From the NCBI RefSeq assembly GCF_000429825.1, contig NZ_KE386965.1, forward strand, positions 24,063 to 77,591: 53,529 bases of DNA. Reading direction: 5' to 3'. The notes under the pieces were generated by a model. It searched no databases. It saw only the letters and a list, made by a program, of their open reading frames with translations, and was not told the origin of the DNA. This document shows positions 48,934 through 53,529 of the stretch, one piece after another. Position numbers and translations under genes: made by a program. The stretch is from Cohnella thermotolerans DSM 17683 (GTDB taxonomy: Bacteria; Bacillota; Bacilli; Paenibacillales; Paenibacillaceae). Within the stretch, counting starts at the first letter, position 1. Every line of letters starts with the position of its first letter.

Positions 48934-50337
48934 CTAATCGATCAACCGACGCCGGTACCACTTCTCCCCCCGGAAGCGCCAGAGGAAGATCGCCCCGCGC
49001 ACGCCCCATTCGCAGTTCATCGCCACCCAGACGCCGAGGATGCCGAAGTTCAGGACGATCCCCAGCATGTAGCCGAGCACGATCCGGAATAGCCACATGG
49101 ACAGCATCGACATGACGGACGTGAATTTGGAGTCGCCCGCCGCCCGGAGCGCGGACGGCATAATGAAGCTGATCCCCCAGAGCGGAACTTGCGCAATCGC
49201 ATTAATGAGCGTGATGATGAAAATGTCGTCCACAATCTCGGCCGGAGGATGGAACATTCCGACGATGGGCCGGAACAGCGGCATGAGAATGAGCAGCATC
49301 GCCAGGAAGAACAGCGAAGAGGTCCAGAGGAACGACTTCGTGAATTTGCGGGCGTCCGCGATGTTGCGCCGTCCCATACATTGGCCTACGACCGTGATCG
49401 TAACGAGCGACAGCGCGTTGGACGGGATCTGGAACACGCCGGCCAGCGAGGAGCAGATGGCGTTCGTCGCGATCGCGTAGGTGCCCATGCTGACGATGAA
49501 CACCTGGGTCAACAGCTTCCCCCCGTTGAAGAACATCTGCTCCGCCGCAAACGGAATGCCGATCGACAGAATCTTTTTGAGCATGGCCAGACTGACCTGG
49601 AACGCATCCCGGATGCGGAAATGCAAATTCGTGTCCATCCGCACGAGATAGAGGATCGCGCAAATCGCCGCCAAATACCGGGCCACGTTCACCGCGATCG
49701 TCATACCGAGAACGCCCATGTGCATCAGGTTGATCAACACGACGTTCAACGTCACATACGAGAAGTTCATAATCAGAGACAGCGCCAGCGACGCCCGGGA
49801 TTTCCCGATCCCCCGGAGCGCCCCGCATACCGCCTCCACGATCGCAATTCCCGCGTAAGAGACGCAGCTTCCGATCAGATACGTTCTCCCGTTGGCCAAG
49901 ACGTCCGGCGAAGCCGAACCGAACAGCGCATTCAACGTCGGACCGTGGAAAACAATCATCAGCAGGCTGATGCCAAGCGCGAACAGGAAGACCGAAGACA
50001 CCGTGCTGGACGCCGCTTTGGACACCATCAGCGGGTTGCCGCTGCCTTTGTATTGCGCGACAAGCACCGTTCCCCCGGTCGATACGGCCACGAATACGCT
50101 GATCAGAAAAATGTTCAGCGAATCGATCATATTCACCGCGCTGACCGCCGCCACGCCCGACGAGCTGATCATGGCGGTGTTGAGCAGGTTCAGGCCGACG
50201 ATGAACGCCTGATCGATCAGAATCGGGATGAACAGCGCAACGATCTGCCGGTAATCGATCGAATCTCCCGACAGGTGCTTTACCAGGAACTTTTCCAGGA
50301 ACGCTTGCTTGCGGGCGATTGGGTTAGGCTGGACCAC
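48934..50337 (-). CDS. MATE family efflux transporter
   Basis: 467 residues with about 12 transmembrane helices in two pseudo-symmetric halves, as in NorM/DinF-type MATE exporters that use Na+ or H+ gradients. QAFIVGLNLLNTAMISSSGV and ALSLVTITVVGQCMGRRN lie at equivalent places of the two halves. It is likely a multidrug or metabolite exporter. The start is a GTG at 50337, four bases after the stop of a 28-codon leader ORF whose last part overlaps an intrinsic terminator. This arrangement suggests control by leader translation. GGAAGAG lies 11 bases upstream of the GTG. Confidence 0.9.
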   Translation of the reverse strand: MVQPNPIARKQAFLEKFLVKHLSGDSIDYRQIVALFIPILIDQAFIVGLNLLNTAMISSSGVAAVSAVNMIDSLNIFLISVFVAVSTGGTVLVAQYKGSGNPLMVSKAASSTVSSVFLFALGISLLMIVFHGPTLNALFGSASPDVLANGRTYLIGSCVSYAGIAIVEAVCGALRGIGKSRASLALSLIMNFSYVTLNVVLINLMHMGVLGMTIAVNVARYLAAICAILYLVRMDTNLHFRIRDAFQVSLAMLKKILSIGIPFAAEQMFFNGGKLLTQVFIVSMGTYAIATNAICSSLAGVFQIPSNALSLVTITVVGQCMGRRNIADARKFTKSFLWTSSLFFLAMLLILMPLFRPIVGMFHPPAEIVDDIFIITLINAIAQVPLWGISFIMPSALRAAGDSKFTSVMSMLSMWLFRIVLGYMLGIVLNFGILGVWVAMNCEWGVRGAIFLWRFRGEKWYRRRLID

Positions 50338-50341
50338 ATCA

Positions 50342-50428
50342 TCACATTCTCTTCCGTAAAGTTAAAAAACTCTTCCAGTAAGAAGAGCTTTGCTTGTTGT
50401 TTATGAAATGCGGCCGTACACGACGCAC
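50342..50428 (-). CDS. Leader peptide ORF upstream of the MATE gene
   Basis: 28 codons from GTG 50428 to TGA 50342: VRRVRPHFINNKQSSSYWKS, then FLTLRKRM. GGAG lies six bases upstream of the GTG. The peptide is basic and its codons 14-22 form the terminator hairpin, so a stalled or moving ribosome would affect hairpin folding. The longer frame to 50560 starts upstream of the promoter and is therefore unlikely. Translation is predicted, not shown. Confidence 0.6.
   Translation of the reverse strand: MRRVRPHFINNKQSSSYWKSFLTLRKRM
50364..50390 (-). terminator. Intrinsic terminator inside the MATE leader (candidate attenuator)
   Basis: On the minus strand AGCTCTTC pairs with GAAGAGTT (8 bp, one G-T) around a six-base loop, followed by a T run (plus-strand A run 50364-50369). 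Only about 25 bases separate it from the MATE start, too few for another promoter. The left arm could also pair with the GGAAGAG ribosome site of the MATE gene. Confidence 0.7.
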
Positions 50429-50444
50429 GTTTTTCTCCGGGTTG

Positions 50445-50473
50445 ATACTATCATCGGGGAGAGGGGCTGTCAA
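50445..50473 (-). promoter_or_regulatory. Promoter of the MATE leader transcript
   Basis: TTGACA (50468-50473) and TAGTAT (50445-50450) with a 17-base spacer on the minus strand make a strong sigma-A promoter. Transcription should begin near 50438, at or just before the leader ribosome site. Confidence 0.75.
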
Positions 50474-50576
50474 CGCCGATAAGGCGTCGGAATGGCGGCG
50501 ATTCGCAGCCGTAGCCGCCCTCTCCCCCGGATAGCTCGCGTTAGGACCCGATTGCTCCAAGCTTCTCGCGGGCGAC

Positions 50577-51359
50577 TTAGGAGTCTTCCTTGCGAATCTT
50601 CGCCGGGTTGTTGATTTTGTAAGGCACCGGGTGCTTCGTCAGCTTCTTGGCGATCACTTTCGCTTCGAACGCGATCGTGTCCCCGACAGCCAGTTCCAGC
50701 TTCTTGAGCGTGGCGCTGTGGCTGGACCAGGCTGCGCCCAGTTCGGTCTCCGTGTCTACGATGGATACCGCTTCGTAGATGATCACTTCGTCGTCGTTGT
50801 CGGAGAAATGGTTCGGCACCGTCGTGAATTCCTTCACGGTGGCGACCATTTTGACCTTTTCCTCGGGAAGCTCGATCTTCTTCGTCTTGCCCTTCTTCGC
50901 CGGCGCTCCGGCAGCGGGCGCTTGCTCCTTCGGCTCTTGAAGCGCAGGCTCCTCAGCCGCAGGTTCAAGAGCCGGCGGCGCTTCCTCGATCGCTTCCGGT
51001 GTCAGCCCCGCCTCCTCCCCGGATTCCGTCTTGGCCGCGTACCGCTGCCCATAATTCGATGCTTGCATCTCCTTCAAATAGGAAGGATGAATGCAGTGCT
51101 TCTGCTTGTTGCCGAATTCGATGACGGCGGTCATCTTGTCGACGAAACCGACGATGCGGCAAGCTTCGTTCAGGCCGTGGCCCTTGTAGTAGAAGGTCTT
51201 CGTCTTGGACGCCTTGTCCGACAGCAGCCCCCACTCTTTGCATCTGTCCAGCTCTTCCGCCTCGCTGTCAAAGGTAAAGAACAAACCCGGCTCGATCACG
51301 AACAAATAAACCAATTCCGTCTCCGCCTTTCTGTCCGCTTTAGCTACAGTGTACCACAT
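50577..51359 (-). CDS. Hypothetical protein with charged linker and C-terminal beta-rich domain
   Basis: 260 residues from the ATG at 51359. An N-terminal beta-rich region (about 1-115: ETELVYLFVIEPGLFFTFD, MTAVIEFGNKQKH), a Glu/Pro/Ala-rich linker (about 120-165), and a C-terminal domain of about 90 residues (VKMVATVKEFTTVPNHF, LELAVGDTIAFEAKVIAKKL) that looks like a small OB- or SH3-type barrel. I do not recognise a family. The ribosome site is poor, so the start is uncertain. It follows the second SWIM gene by 28 bases, separated by a hairpin, and may be co-transcribed with it. Confidence 0.68.
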   Translation of the reverse strand: MWYTVAKADRKAETELVYLFVIEPGLFFTFDSEAEELDRCKEWGLLSDKASKTKTFYYKGHGLNEACRIVGFVDKMTAVIEFGNKQKHCIHPSYLKEMQASNYGQRYAAKTESGEEAGLTPEAIEEAPPALEPAAEEPALQEPKEQAPAAGAPAKKGKTKKIELPEEKVKMVATVKEFTTVPNHFSDNDDEVIIYEAVSIVDTETELGAAWSSHSATLKKLELAVGDTIAFEAKVIAKKLTKHPVPYKINNPAKIRKEDS

Positions 51360-51368
51360 CGGCCGTCC

Positions 51369-51387
51369 CCGCAGCCTCAGGCTGCGG
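51369..51387. terminator. Perfect hairpin between SWIM and hypothetical genes
   Basis: CCGCAGCC/GGCTGCGG (8 bp, three-base loop TCA, 51369-51387) lies directly after the SWIM stop. There is no T tract, so it may be a processing or weak terminator site. Confidence 0.4.
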
Positions 51388-53073
51388 TTACAGCGGGACC
51401 GCTTGAAGCTCCTGCAGAAGGGCGGGTCGGTTAGCATACCGTTGCCGCAGGCTTAGCACAATGTTCTCGGCGGTCCGCTTCCCTCCCGCTTGGATCAGTT
51501 CCCGGATCAACCGGCAAACTTGCCGATAGCCTTTGCGATCGGAGGCGTGCTCCATCTCCTGCCCGATCCGGATCTCGAACAGCCGATACACCTCGTCCGG
51601 GTACTTATCGACCAGATGCTTGTAATATTCGACCACCGCGTATGGATTACGGGCGACGTATTGCAGCAACCGATCCGTCTCCCGCTCCTCGACCAACAGC
51701 TTCGTGTACAGAGCTTCGGATTTCCACGAACCTCGTTCCAGCCCGGCCAACACTCGGGCGTAAACGTCCGGCCATTCCTCCGGCGTGTACAACCGCTTCA
51801 ATTGTTCGTAGTAGGAATATTCGCCGTTCAAAGCGAATTCCTCGGTCAAGCGGCGCTCTTCCTCTTCGTCCTTCGTTAAGCGGCATACCTCCAAACGAAG
51901 CTTCTTCCAGCTGTCTACGAGTCCCGGATACCCTCGTTGGGCGTCCAGGCGTTCCCCTTCCCGGGCCAAGCGCAGCGCCTCGTCGTAACGCTGTTCCGCG
52001 ATCGCTTCGTGGATGGCCAGTTCGCGGATATTGGACAGCTCGATGTTCTCGCGGAGAAATTCGTCCGCGGTTTTCTCGTCGTCGAACCTCCGAATAAGAC
52101 GATACTTCAGCACAGCCGCTTCATTGGCAAAGTAAGACCCGGTTCCGCTTCTAGCGTTTCTGTCCAATAGACGTTGAAGAGAAATCTCCCATTCCTTCCG
52201 TTCTTCTTCGCCGCTTACGAGCAACGTAGCGCTCTCCAACAACGACAACTGCCATTCCCCCCAGTCCTCCAGCCCGGGATGCCGCGCCTCTTCCAGAAGC
52301 ATCCGGAACAATTCCTTCCGTTCGGACGCCGACAAGGAGGAAGCTCCTTCAGCCGCTTGACTTGCGAGACCCAGACATTCTTCGATCATCCCTCCGACCA
52401 GACCGTCGGAATCGTCGCACGTCTGGAGTAAATCCGTCAATTCATGCAGCACGCAAAAACCGATTCGGGCCGCCCGAATCGGTTCGCCTCTTTCCAGCGC
52501 CTCATTCGCCTTCCCCATGACCATCTCCGCGCCCGTCAAAGCGCGAGAGACGGTCCGGTAGGGAACGAAGCCGCCCCGATCCGAATTCTGCCGTACGTAG
52601 GTTCGGATCAGCTTGGCGAACGATTGCAAATCCTCCTTGCCGTCCGCCTTCGCGAAGCGAAGGCTCAGGAGCCTCCTTACTTCCGGGATCTCCTTCGCGT
52701 ACTCCAACAGCAATTCAATCAACTGCTCCTTGCTTAACGCTTCCAATTGGTCGGACAGCTTCGTCTTGGACTTCGGTTTTGTCTGCCGACCCTCCTTGGA
52801 CCGGGGGAGTTGGTCTCTGATCTCCAGCAGGACAGCCGCCTGGTGTTTGCAAAATGCGTTGCGGTCGAAAGGACAATCGCATTCCGAAAATTCAATCTCG
52901 CCGCGGGAGTCGATTATCACTTTAACCTCGTATAGCTCGCTTCCCTCCACTTGAGCATGGAAGATCCCCTCTTCCACCTCTTCCATATCGACGATGCGCC
53001 CGTCGTCCCGGTATTCCGCTCCTCTCTTCAAGATGACGGGAGAGAGAATCTTCTCCAGGTCTTTTAGCTTCAA
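51388..53073 (-). CDS. SWIM zinc-finger protein (second copy)
   Basis: 561 residues from the TTG at 53073, which has AAGGAGGAG eight bases upstream. The SWIM finger CDCPFDRNAFCKH puts Cys65, Cys67, Cys75 and His77 in the CxCx7CxH pattern. The remainder is helical and repeat-like, perhaps TPR-type (paired helices such as IREQ/LAIHEAIAEQRYDEALR). Unlike the protein at 17897, it has no adjacent SNF2 helicase, though the overall plan is similar. A DNA- or protein-binding role is likely; function is unknown. Confidence 0.83.
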   Translation of the reverse strand: MKLKDLEKILSPVILKRGAEYRDDGRIVDMEEVEEGIFHAQVEGSELYEVKVIIDSRGEIEFSECDCPFDRNAFCKHQAAVLLEIRDQLPRSKEGRQTKPKSKTKLSDQLEALSKEQLIELLLEYAKEIPEVRRLLSLRFAKADGKEDLQSFAKLIRTYVRQNSDRGGFVPYRTVSRALTGAEMVMGKANEALERGEPIRAARIGFCVLHELTDLLQTCDDSDGLVGGMIEECLGLASQAAEGASSLSASERKELFRMLLEEARHPGLEDWGEWQLSLLESATLLVSGEEERKEWEISLQRLLDRNARSGTGSYFANEAAVLKYRLIRRFDDEKTADEFLRENIELSNIRELAIHEAIAEQRYDEALRLAREGERLDAQRGYPGLVDSWKKLRLEVCRLTKDEEEERRLTEEFALNGEYSYYEQLKRLYTPEEWPDVYARVLAGLERGSWKSEALYTKLLVEERETDRLLQYVARNPYAVVEYYKHLVDKYPDEVYRLFEIRIGQEMEHASDRKGYRQVCRLIRELIQAGGKRTAENIVLSLRQRYANRPALLQELQAVPL

Positions 53074-53179
53074 TTCCGGCTCTCCTCCTTTGTTTGGGTT
53101 GCCGATGCTGGAGCATTTCTCTATCAAACCTCAGGCTCTTTTCTATTTCGACAACGGTTAGAAATGAACCTCTATTATA

Positions 53180-53529
53180 GGGCTTGCTGAACGAACAAAA
53201 AATCCTTATTCCACAAGGGATTTGAGCTACTTTTGTCGAATTTATCTGCAAGGAAAACATAGAAAATTGGCAAAAAACCTTGCAGATGGAGTGAGCGAAC
53301 GTGTTCGTGCCGAATCGGGATATGGCAGATCTGTTGGAAAATTTCTACTTACCCTTTGGCGGGAAGCTTAATCCTGGGAATCGCTGGGTACAGCTTGCCG
53401 CACTCATCCCTTGGGATAAAGTGGAAGAGAAATACTTCCAATCCTTCTCATCGATCGGCATCGGTCAAAAAGCATATTCGGTTCGCATTGCACTCGGTGC
53501 CCTCATCATCAAGGAGCGCCTTGGTTTAA
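53180..53529 (+). mobile_element. Left end of an IS5/IS1182-type insertion sequence (cut by window end)
   Basis: The transposase gene at 53301 identifies an IS element. The left end probably lies near 53180 (GGGCTTGCTGAACG), 120 bases before the gene. Between them ATCTGCAAGG (53244-53253) and its complement (53278-53287) form a 10-bp hairpin that may stop outside transcription from entering the transposase. The right end is beyond the window, so the boundaries are inferred. Confidence 0.6.
53301..53529 (+). CDS. IS5/IS1182-family transposase, N-terminal part
   Basis: 76 codons from GTG 53301 to the window end with no stop. The sequence (MADLLENFYLPFGGKL, NRWVQLAALIPWDKVEEKYF, SVRIALGALIIKERLGL) is the standard DUF772/InsH N-terminal region of IS5/IS1182-type DDE transposases. 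The catalytic part lies beyond the window. No strong ribosome site is visible (GGAGTGAG is about eight bases upstream). Whether the copy is intact cannot be judged here. Confidence 0.88.
   Translation, partial: MFVPNRDMADLLENFYLPFGGKLNPGNRWVQLAALIPWDKVEEKYFQSFSSIGIGQKAYSVRIALGALIIKERLGL

Noticed and set aside
50342..50560. 72-codon version of the MATE leader ORF
   Set aside because: Its start lies upstream of the strong promoter at 50445-50473, so that part would not be in the leader transcript. The 28-codon GTG version fits better.

Overview
The window looks like chromosomal DNA of a GC-rich, spore-former-type Bacillota, most likely Paenibacillaceae (Paenibacillus or Cohnella-like). The reasons are strong AGGAGG ribosome sites with frequent GTG and TTG starts, an S-layer-homology (SLH) cell-surface enzyme, copper-amine-oxidase-like stalk domains, GH113/GH26/GH27 enzymes, a heterodimeric YheI/YheH-type ABC exporter, and dispersed palindromic intergenic repeats. 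I identified no tRNA, rRNA or CRISPR array. Most long ORFs opposite these genes are shadows caused by high GC.

Layout. 0.1-7.4 kb: a membrane protein, a secreted alpha/beta hydrolase, a galactomannan-degrading set (GH113, decayed GH27, GH26) and a WrbA-type flavoprotein. 7.6-11.8 kb: a very large secreted double 5'-nucleotidase with three SLH repeats in its middle. 12-14.4 kb: an orphan ParB-like protein and a MerR-thioredoxin operon. 14.5-17.7 kb: a five-gene operon around a glutathionylspermidine-synthase-like amidoligase and a DUF350 membrane protein. 17.9-22.5 kb: a SWIM zinc-finger protein coupled to a SNF2 helicase. 22.7-31.6 kb (minus strand): a heterodimeric ABC exporter, M20 dipeptidase, ECF sigma factor, isochorismatase-fold hydrolase, a strip of gene remnants, and a PlsY-like acyltransferase with a family 2 glycosyltransferase. 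31.6-32.3 kb: a gene-free stretch full of palindromic repeats.

32.3-47.7 kb is the core: a cell-wall sugar recycling locus. A long minus-strand operon runs murQ, ABC binding protein, two permeases, anmK, a double GNAT protein, a PIG-L deacetylase-like protein, namZ, nagZ and a BadF-type sugar kinase. A MurR/RpiR regulator follows its own promoter, and a divergent pair encodes a GH4 phospho-glycosidase and a second BadF kinase. Uptake is by an ABC system rather than the MurP PTS. NagZ and NamZ lack signal peptides, so the proposed pathway is import of muropeptide saccharides, cleavage inside the cell, phosphorylation, and MurQ lactyl-ether cleavage to GlcNAc-6-P.

47.7-53.5 kb: an aldo/keto reductase, a MATE exporter preceded by a short leader ORF overlapping an intrinsic terminator, a hypothetical protein, a second SWIM protein, and the start of an IS5/IS1182-type transposase cut by the window end. 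The points most worth checking are the MATE leader, the intracellular NagZ/NamZ pathway with ABC uptake, the 15-bp minisatellite inside nagZ, the deacetylase homologue lacking its catalytic base, and the hairpin that would mask the nucleotidase start.
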